This document shows, piece after piece, positions 48,015 to 56,409 of a DNA stretch of 64,000 nt. Where the stretch lies: the NCBI RefSeq assembly GCF_001982635.1, contig NZ_MKFI01000002.1, positions 309,964 through 373,963 of the forward strand. The letters are read 5' to 3'. The notes under the pieces were generated by a model. That model did not search any database. It was not told the origin of the DNA and worked only from the letters and a program-made list of their open reading frames with translations. Positions within the stretch are counted from its first letter, which is position 1, and every line of letters begins with the position of its first letter. This DNA is from Bradyrhizobium mercantei (GTDB taxonomy: Bacteria > Pseudomonadota > Alphaproteobacteria > Rhizobiales > Xanthobacteraceae). The position numbers and the translations under genes are program-made.

Positions 48015-49288
48015 ATGTTTGAACCTAAGCCTGTGGGTAGTGCTGTTCGTATAGGGCAGCCAAAACCCTCGAGAATTTTGTCGAAAAGCAATCTCTTCCA
48101 TGCTTGGAATTTTTCGCGAGATCGCACAACTCACGCAGCCAGTCCAGGTGTTGACAACGAAACGGCCAAGAACTTCGCCGCAAATCTCGACTCGAATCTG
48201 GGCGAGATCAACAAGCGCTTGCGAGAAGGTTCGTTTGGTTTCTCGAAGTTGCGGCCTGTCTTTATTCAGAAACCTGGCTCAGTCAAAGAACGAGTAATTT
48301 GCGTTCCGACAGTTCGCGACAGGATAGTTCAGCGAGCGATCGTAAGCTACTTAACAACTTCAGGGAAACTGCCGATCTACAACGCCTCTTCTTTTGGCTT
48401 CATTCAAGGGCAAGGTACAGCTAAAGCGATACAGAGAGCCGTAGAGCTCCGCTCAATGTTCGAGTGGTGCATAAAGGCCGACATTGAATCCTTTTTTGAC
48501 CAAGTGCCGAGGGCATTCCTCAAGCAACGTGTTTCAATTGCTTTGCAAGATCATAGTCTTGTTCCGTTGATACACAACGCGATCGATTGCGATATCAAGG
48601 GAACGAAGCAGATCGTAGCGAGAGCGTCGGCTCAAGGAATCAAACCGGGCCTGGGCATCCGCCAAGGCATGCCGCTTTCTCCGATACTTGCAAATCTAAC
48701 TCTCGCAAAATTTGACCGCTCTGTGGAAGCGAAGCGCATCCCCATGGTGAGATACGCCGACGATATTCTTTTGTTTTTTAGTACCGAAGAAGAGGCACGG
48801 AAAGGCCAAGCCTTCGTTGAAGGCCAACTCGGCCAAATCGATCTCAGGCTCTCCGCAACGAAGACAAAGTTGCTCGGGCCGAATAGTAACGTCTTCTTCC
48901 TAGGGCTAGAAATTGCGTTCTTAGAAGTGCTCAAGAAGTGCTCAATAAGTATGTTGCACGGGTATCCCGTCCTCAGATCCAGAAAATCAAAAGCCGGCTT
49001 GAGGCAGATTTTTCCTACACATCAGCGACCCAATCACTGAGCACACTAACTGAATTGTCGGGGCGGCTATCAAGATCAATTGCGGCATACTTAGGCGTTT
49101 ATCAATCCGCTCATGATCATTTCATTTTGAAGATGGAATTAGAGAATACCATGAAGACCATACTGTCGAACCTCTACTGCGATATCTTCGGTGAAGATGT
49201 TTGCGATGGGCTTGATGAGCGCGCGAAGAAATTCCTCGGCATTGACTTCGATATGCCACAGCCGGCAAGTGACTTGGACTGGTGCTAG
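48015..49288 (+). pseudogene. reverse transcriptase, frameshifted in the thumb region
   Basis: From ATG 48015 (AGGA upstream) the frame carries all RT motifs: RPVFIQKPGSVKERVICVPT (1), FGFIQGQGTAKAI (2), KADIESFFDQVPR with Asp156 (3), GIRQGMPLSPILANL (4), MVRYADDILLFF with Asp249/Asp250 (5), SATKTKLLGP (6) and FFLGLEI (7). An 11-bp tandem duplication at 48923-48944 then shifts the frame. Removing one copy restores a 420-residue protein continuing FLEVLNKYVARVSRPQIQKI to 49288. As it stands the product keeps the palm but has an altered thumb, stopping at 49040. Not group II intron-like (no maturase or DNA-binding zinc domain). Clearly AT-richer than its flanks, suggesting transfer. Confidence 0.82.
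48923..48944 (+). repeat. 11-bp tandem duplication causing the RT frameshift
   Basis: AGAAGTGCTCA occurs twice in direct succession (48923-48933 and 48934-48944). Deleting one copy joins the two halves of the RT in a single frame. Confidence 0.9.
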
Positions 49289-49446
49289 GGTCGGGGCCGC
49301 CAAATCTCACATTTGAAGCCCGACCTGTCGCGTATCTATTTGCTAACTTGGCCCGCGATCACCTCGTCGATCCCAACGCACCCCTTCCGCGCGATCGTTC
49401 CGAGTCGCCCGAACTCGATCCTGCCTTCGTTGAAACCGTCGAGCAA
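49289..49446. other. possible gene fragment between RT and repeat
   Basis: A plus-strand frame reads LFANLARDHLVDPNAPLPRD and DPAFVETVEQ, then runs to a stop at the repeat. The composition is protein-like, but there is no start with a binding site. It could be the tail of a gene cut by insertion of the RT locus. Confidence 0.3.
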
Positions 49447-49534
49447 GTAGCCCGCACGAGCGAAGTGATATGCGCGATCTTGTTGGCTGGACACGCTGAC
49501 GGTTCCCGCGTGTCGCTTCGCTCATGCGAGCTAC
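49447..49534. repeat. GTAGCCCG palindromic repeat, copy 1
   Basis: GTAGCCCGCACGAGCGAAG at one end and CTTCGCTCATGCGAGCTAC at the other, an imperfect palindrome. The most diverged of four copies in 1.4 kb. Confidence 0.75.
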
Positions 49535-49542
49535 GGGCTCTA

Positions 49543-49917
49543 CTAGTCTGAATTCCCCCGGTACGTCGCGATCTGCCAGACGTTCGCCCAGCAATCCCGG
49601 ACCATCGCGCGTCTGTCGCCATAAGGCGTATCCGCGGGGGTCTCGATCGCTTCAGCGCCTGCCGCGATCGCCCGCCGGCAAGTCTCGTCGGCGTTCTGAA
49701 CATAGACGTAGAGAAAGGCCGGCATTGCCTCGCGCAGGCCACCGCCGTCGCTGATCATGATCATCGAGTCTCCGATGCGCATTTCCGTTGGCGCACCGGA
49801 CCGGACTTCGCCTTGCGCACCGAAGACGTCTCGCAGAAATGTAGTCAAACCAGCGAGGTCGCGCGTGACAATTCTCGGGATGACGGAAGGCCAGCCAGCG
49901 GGCTTGAATTGGGTCAT
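49543..49917 (-). CDS. VOC/glyoxalase-family protein
   Basis: From the ATG at 49917 it is 124 residues of the vicinal-oxygen-chelate fold (PhnB-type): PSVIPRIVTRDLAGLTTFLR, EMRIGDSMIMISDGGGLR, AMPAFLYVYVQNADETCRRA, and the closing DTPYGDRRAMVRDCWANVWQ. The usual metal His of glyoxalase I is not obvious, so it may be a binding protein or a dioxygenase-like enzyme. It is flanked on both sides by palindromic repeats. Confidence 0.85.
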   Translation of the reverse strand: MTQFKPAGWPSVIPRIVTRDLAGLTTFLRDVFGAQGEVRSGAPTEMRIGDSMIMISDGGGLREAMPAFLYVYVQNADETCRRAIAAGAEAIETPADTPYGDRRAMVRDCWANVWQIATYRGNSD

Positions 49918-49935
49918 GTGTCTGCCATTGAATAC

Positions 49936-50021
49936 GTAGCCCGGATGAGCGAAGCGATATCCGGGATCACCGGGCGGACACATCGACAGCTCCCGCATGT
50001 CGCTTCGCTCATGCGGGCTAC
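49936..50021. repeat. GTAGCCCG palindromic repeat, copy 2
   Basis: GTAGCCCGGATGAGCGAAG...CTTCGCTCATGCGGGCTAC, inner part GATATCCGGG. It starts 18 bp upstream of the VOC gene start, so it may influence its promoter. Confidence 0.8.
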
Positions 50022-50044
50022 AAGACCGCGCCCTCACCTCGACG

Positions 50045-50377
50045 CTACACCGCCCAATAGTTCGGGTGCGTATACGACTGCGAGCGGTCGCCCCAGTCGA
50101 ATTCGTCGCCGTCGAACTCGGACGGCCCGGCGCGCAAATCCTCCAGCGTCACCTCGGCCTCGAAGGCCTGCCGCACGGGATCGAAGTGCAGCGCGGTCCA
50201 TCTGACGGGATGGTGGTGATGGGTACTCAGCACGCCGCCGGTCTTGATGATGGCGTAGGCCACCGTTCCGCTCACCTTGTCGAGCATCAGCCGCTCGATC
50301 GACCCGAGCTTGGCGCCGTCGCGTCCATAGACGCAGACGTGCTCGACCCGGTCACTGGGCACCAAGGTATGATGCAT
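50045..50377 (-). CDS. PRC-barrel domain protein
   Basis: A 110-residue cytosolic protein from the ATG at 50377 (GGGAGGATGCC upstream). The PRC-barrel core reads HVCVYGRDGAKLGSIERLML, GTVAYAIIKTGG and HHHHPVRWTALHFDPVRQAF, followed by an acidic/aromatic tail. PRC barrels bind RNA, proteins or photosynthetic reaction centres; stand-alone versions in rhizobia are often stress-related. Role not known here. Confidence 0.82.
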   Translation of the reverse strand: MHHTLVPSDRVEHVCVYGRDGAKLGSIERLMLDKVSGTVAYAIIKTGGVLSTHHHHPVRWTALHFDPVRQAFEAEVTLEDLRAGPSEFDGDEFDWGDRSQSYTHPNYWAV

Positions 50378-50445
50378 GGCATCCTCCCTATTCTCCCCTG
50401 TTCCGCGGACATTATAGCACTTGCGCGCGCCGGGTGTGCAGACAA

Positions 50446-50522
50446 GTAGCCCGGATGAGCGCAGCGATATCCGGGAATCCCTCGTCACATCGTCCCGCAT
50501 GTCGCTTCGCTCATGCGGGCTG
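50446..50522. repeat. GTAGCCCG palindromic repeat, copy 3
   Basis: Shares GATGAGCGCAGCGATATCCG and the whole right arm with copy 4, including an identical loop (CTCGTCACATCGTCCCGCAT). Confidence 0.8.
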
Positions 50523-50733
50523 CTTACCTGCGCCTTTCCGAGTCAACGGGTCGCGCGGCGGCGGGCACTTGCACCATTTCGGAATAATAGAAACGTATCA
50601 CTGAGTTGCCCGACGCGTCAAGTCGCTTTTCCGGGCGCCGGCGGACAACCTGCTCCTTTGCATGGGGTTGTTTTCGATATTTTGGGATGCGTGCCTTTGC
50701 GGCGTCGCTTCAGCACGCCGGGCGTGCGGACAA

Positions 50734-50811
50734 TTAGCCCGGATGAGCGCAGCGATATCCGGGATTCTCTCGTCACATCGTCCCGCATGTCGCTTCGCTC
50801 ATGCGGGCTAC
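50734..50811. repeat. GTAGCCCG palindromic repeat, copy 4
   Basis: Near-identical to copy 3 over ~75 bp plus a left extension, implying recent duplication. It ends 5 bp past the beta-propeller gene stop. Confidence 0.8.
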
Positions 50812-50816
50812 GGCCC

Positions 50817-51761
50817 CTACTCCGTCCGTCTGAGGAACGCCCCGAACGCGCGCGGGCCGTCGCCGACCTTGACCTCGCCGGTCACCTTCATCTCGACGGC
50901 ATCGATCACGCTGAGCGTGTTGCTCTCCCAGTTCGCGACCAGGATCCGCTGGCCGTCGGCGGTCGCCTCGATGCCTTCGGGGTAATCGCCGACGGTGATC
51001 CGCTTCACGGGCTGCAAGGTCGCGAGGTCGAACACGCTGACCTTGCCGTCATACTGATCGGTGACGAAGCCGCGGCCCTGCGCCAGCGCCACCGCATACG
51101 GCCGCAGGCCGACATGGACGCGGCCGATCTCGCGCGCGGTGGCGATGTCGATCACGGAGACGTCGTTGGAGCCGACATTGGCGGTGTAGGCGCGCTTGCC
51201 CTCGGCATCGATGGTGACGCCGAACGGGCGGGTCCCGACCTTCACGATCCCTCGCCGCTCACGCGTAGCGGTGTCGATGATCGACACGCTGTCGTCGTCG
51301 CGGTCGGCCGACAGCAGCAGCAGCCCGTCCGGCGTCACCGCCAGCCCGGACGGTGATGCGCCGACCGCGATGCTGGCTGTGACACGCTGCTCTTTCGCGT
51401 CGATCACCCGAACCGCGGCGGCGTACCAGTCGGCGACATAGACCGTCGCGCCATCGGGGGCGACGGCGATGCCGAGCGGCCCGCCGCCGACCTCGATCCG
51501 GCCGACCACCTTTCGCGAGGACGCGTCGACCACCGTCACCGCCTTGGCATCGGGGCTAGTCACATAGGCGAAGCGGCCGTCAGTGCTGACGGCAACGCCC
51601 GCGGGCTTGCCGCCGATCGCGATGGTCGCGACCGGATTCGCGGTCGTGAGATCGACCACCGTAAGGTCGTCGCTGAGCTGGTTGGTGACGAACGCCTCCT
51701 CGGCGCGCGCGCCCGCGCCGCCGAGGCCGGCGAGCAGCACGACCAGCGCGATCGCGCGCAT
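50817..51761 (-). CDS. YVTN-type beta-propeller protein, secreted
   Basis: A 314-residue periplasmic protein with a signal peptide (MRAIALVVLLAGLGGAGARA). Six to seven ~42-residue blades repeat the pattern G-x-P-x-G-(VI)-A-V-x-x-D-G-x-x-(AVY)-Y-V-(TA)-x-x-x-x-x-x-V-x-V-(IV)-D, for example KPAGVAVSTDGRFAYVTSPD and RPFGVTIDAEGKRAYTANVG. Such propellers are scaffolds; in this family some accompany PQQ-dependent alcohol catabolism. It starts 2 bp after the SRPBCC gene, so the pair is an operon. Confidence 0.88.
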   Translation of the reverse strand: MRAIALVVLLAGLGGAGARAEEAFVTNQLSDDLTVVDLTTANPVATIAIGGKPAGVAVSTDGRFAYVTSPDAKAVTVVDASSRKVVGRIEVGGGPLGIAVAPDGATVYVADWYAAAVRVIDAKEQRVTASIAVGASPSGLAVTPDGLLLLSADRDDDSVSIIDTATRERRGIVKVGTRPFGVTIDAEGKRAYTANVGSNDVSVIDIATAREIGRVHVGLRPYAVALAQGRGFVTDQYDGKVSVFDLATLQPVKRITVGDYPEGIEATADGQRILVANWESNTLSVIDAVEMKVTGEVKVGDGPRAFGAFLRRTE

Positions 51762-51763
51762 GG

Positions 51764-52303
51764 TCAGCTTCCGCTCTCGATCTTCTTCTTCAGCGCTTCG
51801 AGCCCGGCCTTGTAGAGCCCGCTCACCGCCTTCACCGCGGCCTCGTCGCTCAATTCCGGCGGCGGGTCGTTGTTGGGAAAGCCGCGGTAGAACGCGCCGG
51901 CCCATTCCAGCTTCGACTTGCCGTCCGGCGCCGGCGACACCGTCAGCGTCGAGGAATAGTTGGTGACCGGCAGCACCTTCACGTCGACCGCCGTGATCCG
52001 GTACGAATAGCTCATCATCTCGGGCTCGTACTTGTAGAGCTCCTCGTCGACGGTGGCGCCGGGCGCCAAGGTCAACCGCCGCGTGGCGCCGATCTCGTTG
52101 CCCTTCTCGCCCTCGGTCTTGCTGACGCCGGCGAGCCAGCTCATGTCCTGGAAGTTGCCGATCACCGCCCACACCTTGGCCTGCGGCGCGTCGATCTCGA
52201 TGGATTCCCGCACCTTCTGGCGGGTCGGCCCGTGCGCCCACGCCGCCCCCAACACAGCCAATGCCGCCACCACGACGCCAGCTCGCGCGATCGTCAGCCT
52301 CAT
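51764..52303 (-). CDS. exported SRPBCC-family protein
   Basis: A 179-residue protein from the ATG at 52303. The signal peptide (RLTIARAGVVVAALAVLGAA, ending AWAHG) precedes a START/Bet v1-like domain: RQKVRESIEIDAPQAKVWAV, IGNFQDMSWLAGVSKTEG, ELYKYEPEMMSYSYRI, and the C-terminal helix VKAVSGLYKAGLEALKKKIE. SRPBCC domains form hydrophobic pockets. Export and pairing with a beta-propeller suggest a periplasmic role, perhaps with quinoprotein oxidation (inference). Confidence 0.87.
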   Translation of the reverse strand: MRLTIARAGVVVAALAVLGAAWAHGPTRQKVRESIEIDAPQAKVWAVIGNFQDMSWLAGVSKTEGEKGNEIGATRRLTLAPGATVDEELYKYEPEMMSYSYRITAVDVKVLPVTNYSSTLTVSPAPDGKSKLEWAGAFYRGFPNNDPPPELSDEAAVKAVSGLYKAGLEALKKKIESGS

Positions 52304-52537
52304 CCTTGCTCTCTCCCGATATGTGTCGGCCATGCGCCGCCTGGCGCGTGCCGCAGTTTATGATCGGGGTTTTAGACCGGATCGAGGACCGGCTGCTTGC
52401 ACCAGAGTGAAGTCGCGGGCGGTGTCTTCCCCGGCAGGCAAGCCTGCCCGGGCACAGTGATCCGGGAAACAACGGCGGCTCACCCGGTTTATGATAGGAG
52501 CCCGCGACAATCCCGGTCCATGCCCCGCAAAGATTAG

Positions 52538-52879
52538 ATGCCCCGCAAAGCCGACATGCCCAGCAAGGCCTACGCCCTCTTCCGCAACGCGATCCTCACC
52601 GAACAGCAAGCGGTCTGCATCTATGACGGCCAGCCGCGCGAGCTCTGCCCGCATATCATCGGCCACAACAAGAGCGGTGAAGAGGTCGTGCTGGCCTGGC
52701 AGTTCGCCGGCGAGAGTTCGGGCCAGCTTCCGCAATGGCGCTGCCTGCGGCTCGCCCGTGTCAGCGACATCAGCCTGGGCAAGGGCCGCTGGTACGAAGG
52801 CGGCTCGCACCAATCCGAGCAGAGCTGTGTCAGCGCGATCGACCTCGACATCAACATCCATGTGCGCAGGCGGCGGTGA
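52538..52879 (+). CDS. small WYL-like protein, unknown
   Basis: A 113-residue cytosolic protein (ATG 52538; another ATG six codons later). The core (RNAILTEQQAVCIYDGQPRE, LCPHIIGHNKSGEEVVLAWQ, GQLPQWRCLRLARVSDISL) resembles the beta-sheet of WYL/transcriptional-effector domains without the HTH part. It ends in a basic tail. Role unknown. Confidence 0.65.
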   Translation: MPRKADMPSKAYALFRNAILTEQQAVCIYDGQPRELCPHIIGHNKSGEEVVLAWQFAGESSGQLPQWRCLRLARVSDISLGKGRWYEGGSHQSEQSCVSAIDLDINIHVRRRR

Positions 52880-52925
52880 TGCCTCATGCGGGCGCGTGAC
52901 CAGCGGGCCGCGCAACACACTCGCC

Positions 52926-53056
52926 GTCGTCCCGGGCAAGCGAAGCGCGACCCGGGATCCATAACCACAAATGCGAATTGGCTTGAGATGCTGGGGCCGC
53001 AGCTCGCCTCAACAACGCTGTCCTGTGGTTATGGGTCCCTGCTTCGCAGGGACGAC
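52926..53056. repeat. long dispersed palindromic repeat
   Basis: A ~130-bp palindrome: GTCGTCCCGGGC...GCAGGGACGAC outer arms, CCATAACCACA...TGTGGTTATGG inner arms. A frequent element in Bradyrhizobium genomes, here between convergent genes. Confidence 0.8.
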
Positions 53057-53068
53057 GCGTGGAGAGAA

Positions 53069-53944
53069 CTACGGCTGCTCCGCCTCCTCCAGCACCTCGA
53101 GCACGAGCTCCATCGTCATCAGCACCGGATTGTCGCCGCGCACCAGACGTCCCTCGGCGATGCCGCCGAGGTAATCGACCAGCGCGATGTCGATGGCGGC
53201 GCGCAGGCGGCGATTGGCATCGGGCGCGATCTCTCCCGCGGTCACCGCGAGCTCGGTCGCGAACGGCACCACGCTGTGGCCGCCGGTGAGGACGGCGCCG
53301 ATTGTCGAGCCGACACCGCCATGCAGCCGCGCGCGCAGGATGCCGTGCTGGCGGCAGAAGCCCTCCAGCGCGCAGGCGAAATCCTGGTTCGGGCGCAGCC
53401 GCAACGCAAAGGCATGGCTCGTGGTCTTCGCCCCCGCCGGTGCGCTGGCGACCGGACCGAACAGCTTGAAATTGGTCTCGCTGTCGGGCTCGGCCAGGAA
53501 GGTCGCGCCGTCGATCCCGAACGCGTTGACCTCGAACGGCTCGGCCACGACGGTCTCGTCCGGCATCATGTGGCCGCCGTTGAAGCGGCCGTCGGCCTCG
53601 GTCCACAATCCGTGGCAATGAAAGAACGGCGCGCCGTCGCGTTCGCCGAAGGTCAGCGCGGCGAGCTTGAGCCGCGTGACGCCGTCGGGACGGAACGTGT
53701 CGCTGTAGAACGCGGCATTGACGCCGTCCTTCGAGAGCGCCGGCATCACATAGGCGAACGGCCCGAGCGCGCCGCCTTTGGCGCTCAGCACGCCGCCGGA
53801 AAACCCCTCCGCCGCGAAGCCGCGTCGCACCGCCTCGAGCAGGGGAATGCCGGCCTCGAGCATGAATGAAAAGGCGCGGCCGCGCGCGGCGGCCCATTGG
53901 ATGCGCTCCGGGACGGGAGCGCCAGGCTGGGCGATGCTGCGCAT
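53069..53944 (-). CDS. two-domain PPC (DUF296)-like protein
   Basis: A 291-residue cytosolic protein. The second half has a PPC/DUF296 unit (HAFALRLRPNQDFACALEGF, CRQHGILRARLHGGVGSTIG), and the first half looks like a diverged second copy (GRAFSFMLEAGIPLLEAVRR, FHCHGLWTEADGRFNGGHMM). PPC domains form trimers and bind unknown small ligands. It starts 4 bp after the acyl-CoA ligase stop, so it belongs to that operon. Confidence 0.75.
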   Translation of the reverse strand: MRSIAQPGAPVPERIQWAAARGRAFSFMLEAGIPLLEAVRRGFAAEGFSGGVLSAKGGALGPFAYVMPALSKDGVNAAFYSDTFRPDGVTRLKLAALTFGERDGAPFFHCHGLWTEADGRFNGGHMMPDETVVAEPFEVNAFGIDGATFLAEPDSETNFKLFGPVASAPAGAKTTSHAFALRLRPNQDFACALEGFCRQHGILRARLHGGVGSTIGAVLTGGHSVVPFATELAVTAGEIAPDANRRLRAAIDIALVDYLGGIAEGRLVRGDNPVLMTMELVLEVLEEAEQP

Positions 53945-53948
53945 CGCC

Positions 53949-55547
53949 TCACGCGCCCGGCGATTTGGCGATCACCTCGAGCAGCCCGCGCGCCTCGAGC
54001 TCGTCGCGGATCAGCCGCTTCGGCACCTTGCCGTAGCCGGACTTCGGCAACGCCTCCCAGAAGAAGAAACGCTTCGGCATCTTGTAGCGCGGTACCTTCA
54101 GCGCGAGATACGCCGCAAGCTCGGCTTCCGCGACCGCCGCGGTGCCGTCGCGCGCGACGCAGACGGCGACGCCGACCTCGCCCCAGAACGGATCGGGCAC
54201 GCCGAGCACCGCGACCTCGCCGACCGCGGGATGCGTCAGCAGCTTCTCCTCGATCTCGCGCGGGTAGATGTTGGAGCCGCCGGAGATGTACATGTCGGAG
54301 GCGCGGCCGGTGATGTAGACAAAGCCCTCCTCGTCCATGTGGCCGAGATCGCCGGTGCGGAACCAGCCGTCGCGGAACGCCTTCGCATTGGCGTCGGGGT
54401 TGTCGTAATAGCCGGCGAACACGCCGGGCCCGATCACGCAGATCTCGCCGGTCTCGTGCGGCTTCAGCTCGCGTCCGTCGTCGCCCTGGATCGAGACCTG
54501 CATGCCGGTGCGCTCGAACCCGCAGGTGCCGATCCGCGCATGCGGCCCATCCTCGGGATCGTGCAGGCCGGGCGGCAGCACGGTGATGTTGCCGGTGACC
54601 TCGCCGAGGCCGAAATACTGCACCAGCACGCCGCCGAGCTTATGCAGCGCGGCCTTCTGGTCCTCGCGATACATCGGTGCGCCGGCATAGATGATGTAGC
54701 GCAGCGAGGAATGATCGTGCTGGTCGGCGGCGGGATGCTCGACCATCATCTTCAGGATCGTCGGCACCGTGAACATGTTGCTGACGCGGTGCTTGGCAAT
54801 CAGGCGGAACGCCTCGGCGATGTCGAACTTCTCCGACGGCAGCAGGATGGTCGGCACGCCGCGCGCGGTCTGCACCAGCTGATGCACGCCGGCGCCGTGC
54901 GACAACGGCGCCACCACCAGCGAGGCGTCGTCCTCGGTGGTGCCGGGCATCAGGTCGGCGAGATGGTTGGTGATCACGAAGGCCATCTGGCCGTGGGTCA
55001 GGACCGCGGCCTTGGAGCGGCCTGTCGTGCCGGAGGTGAAGAAGAACCAGCAGGGATCGTCGTAGTCGACGGCCGTGTTCTCGACCACCGCGCTCGCATG
55101 CCTGGCGATGACGTCGCCGACGGTCGCCTCGCCGAAGGTGCCTTGCTCGCCGATGCTGTTTTGCTCGCCGATCCGCCAGACGAATTCGAGCGCGGGATTG
55201 GCCGCCGCCTTCGCATGCTCGGGGAAATCGGCATGGCAGAGAAACGCCTTGGCGCCGGAGGCCGCCGCCAGATAGGCGACCTCGTCCGGCATCAGGCGGA
55301 AATTGGTCGGCACCCAGACCGCGCCGAGCCGGAACGCCGCGAACATCGACCAGAACATCTCGTCGCAATTCTTGGAATGCACCAGGATGCGGTCGCCCTT
55401 GACGATGCCGCGTGCGGCCAGCGCCGCCGCCAGCGCCGAGACGTTCTGGTCGATATGGCGCCACGACCAGGCCTTCTCGTTCCAGATGAAGCCCGGACGA
55501 TCGCCATGGCGGCGGGCGTTCTGGGTCAGGATGTAGGCGAGGTTCAT
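53949..55547 (-). CDS. acyl-CoA synthetase (AMP-binding)
   Basis: A 532-residue ANL-superfamily ligase. Start chosen at MNLAYILTQNARRHGDRPGF, the usual family N-terminus; another in-frame ATG lies 60 bp upstream. Motifs: P-loop FFTSGTTGRSKAAVLTH, YFGLGEVTGN, DGWFRTGDLGHMDEEGFVYI, GRASDMYISGGSNIYPREIE and the C-terminal catalytic lysine region LPKSGYGKVPKRLIRDEL. It activates a carboxylic acid, probably a fatty or aromatic acid, as CoA thioester. It is followed directly by the PPC-like gene. Confidence 0.92.
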   Translation of the reverse strand: MNLAYILTQNARRHGDRPGFIWNEKAWSWRHIDQNVSALAAALAARGIVKGDRILVHSKNCDEMFWSMFAAFRLGAVWVPTNFRLMPDEVAYLAAASGAKAFLCHADFPEHAKAAANPALEFVWRIGEQNSIGEQGTFGEATVGDVIARHASAVVENTAVDYDDPCWFFFTSGTTGRSKAAVLTHGQMAFVITNHLADLMPGTTEDDASLVVAPLSHGAGVHQLVQTARGVPTILLPSEKFDIAEAFRLIAKHRVSNMFTVPTILKMMVEHPAADQHDHSSLRYIIYAGAPMYREDQKAALHKLGGVLVQYFGLGEVTGNITVLPPGLHDPEDGPHARIGTCGFERTGMQVSIQGDDGRELKPHETGEICVIGPGVFAGYYDNPDANAKAFRDGWFRTGDLGHMDEEGFVYITGRASDMYISGGSNIYPREIEEKLLTHPAVGEVAVLGVPDPFWGEVGVAVCVARDGTAAVAEAELAAYLALKVPRYKMPKRFFFWEALPKSGYGKVPKRLIRDELEARGLLEVIAKSPGA

Positions 55548-55820
55548 GACCCGGCGCGACACCCGCGCGATCCCGCCGCGCGGCGCGGTAGCCTCCGCCC
55601 CGCTCATTGCCGCCCCGCCGAGACGCACAACAGACAGGGCATGGTCAGGACGGACATCGGGGGTTTCCTCGGTCAGAACCGGGCGTCTTCAAGCGCCGCA
55701 AGGGGATAGTGCTGCCCGGTTTATCGCCAAGCCGCCGCCCTCGGCAAGGCCCGCCGGGCGCGGCGCGATGATACCGCGCGCCCGGCGGCGGCCAGCCCGT
55801 CGGTGCCTGCCCGGGGACCG

Positions 55821-56222
55821 CTACTGCGGATGCTTGGCGAGTTCCTGCTCGCTCAGGTTCCAGTCCTGCCAGAGCTGCAATGCGCCGATCATGGCGACCA
55901 GCGCCCCGAGCAGGATGTGCCAGAGCTGCAGCGCCTGGTCTTCGGAGTAGCCGAAGATGGTCGGCGACGCGATCAGCCAGAGGCCGAGCAGAATGCTCGC
56001 CACCTCCTCCCAGCGATGCAGCGCAACATATTCGAGCTGGGCGAGACCCAGCACCAGCATGCCGACCACGAAGCTGTTGAGCACCAGATGGCTGCGCTCG
56101 ATATCGACGACGTTGCTGACCTGCATCGGAAACCAGGGTGAGACCATGATCAGCACGCCGAGCAGCATGCCGAGCCAGTCCTCCCAGGAGCGGTGAGTGT
56201 TGAAGAAGCGATTATCCGACAC
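55821..56222 (-). CDS. SPW-repeat membrane protein
   Basis: From GTG at 56222, behind AAGGAGG at ideal spacing, it is 133 residues with four membrane helices in two SPW-type repeats (WEDWLGMLLGVLIMVSPWFP and WEEVASILLGLWLIASPTIF). SPW proteins are small inner-membrane proteins of unknown function, found next to stress genes in actinobacteria and rhizobia. Monocistronic here. Confidence 0.85.
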   Translation of the reverse strand: MSDNRFFNTHRSWEDWLGMLLGVLIMVSPWFPMQVSNVVDIERSHLVLNSFVVGMLVLGLAQLEYVALHRWEEVASILLGLWLIASPTIFGYSEDQALQLWHILLGALVAMIGALQLWQDWNLSEQELAKHPQ

Positions 56223-56409
56223 GACGAACCTCCTTGCGACAAGGGGCATACGTCAGCGGCCGGGTCCCACCACACTGTACCAAACGACCATCGGGCCGCA
56301 TCAGGGGCGTATGTCTCAGCTCAAGCCTAATCGAATTGCATCGGCCTGCAAGGCCCGATCCGCGCGTGTGCGATGCGGCAAGATCGGCGGCTGCCTGCGC
56401 CAGACGTCA

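Larger units (their letters stand above)
50378..50816. other. gene-free stretch with two repeat copies
   Basis: About 440 bp. It holds two GTAGCCCG palindromes with matching ~20-bp left extensions (CGCCGGG-GTGC-GACAA) and ~200 bp of sequence between them with no supportable gene. Confidence 0.6.

Noticed and set aside
48015..49446. Group II intron
   Set aside because: No maturase X or endonuclease domain follows the RT, and no domain V-like hairpin was found downstream.
50817..52472. Single 551-codon protein covering the beta-propeller and upstream region
   Set aside because: The upstream part is a shadow of the SRPBCC gene; the propeller has its own ATG with a signal peptide at 51761.
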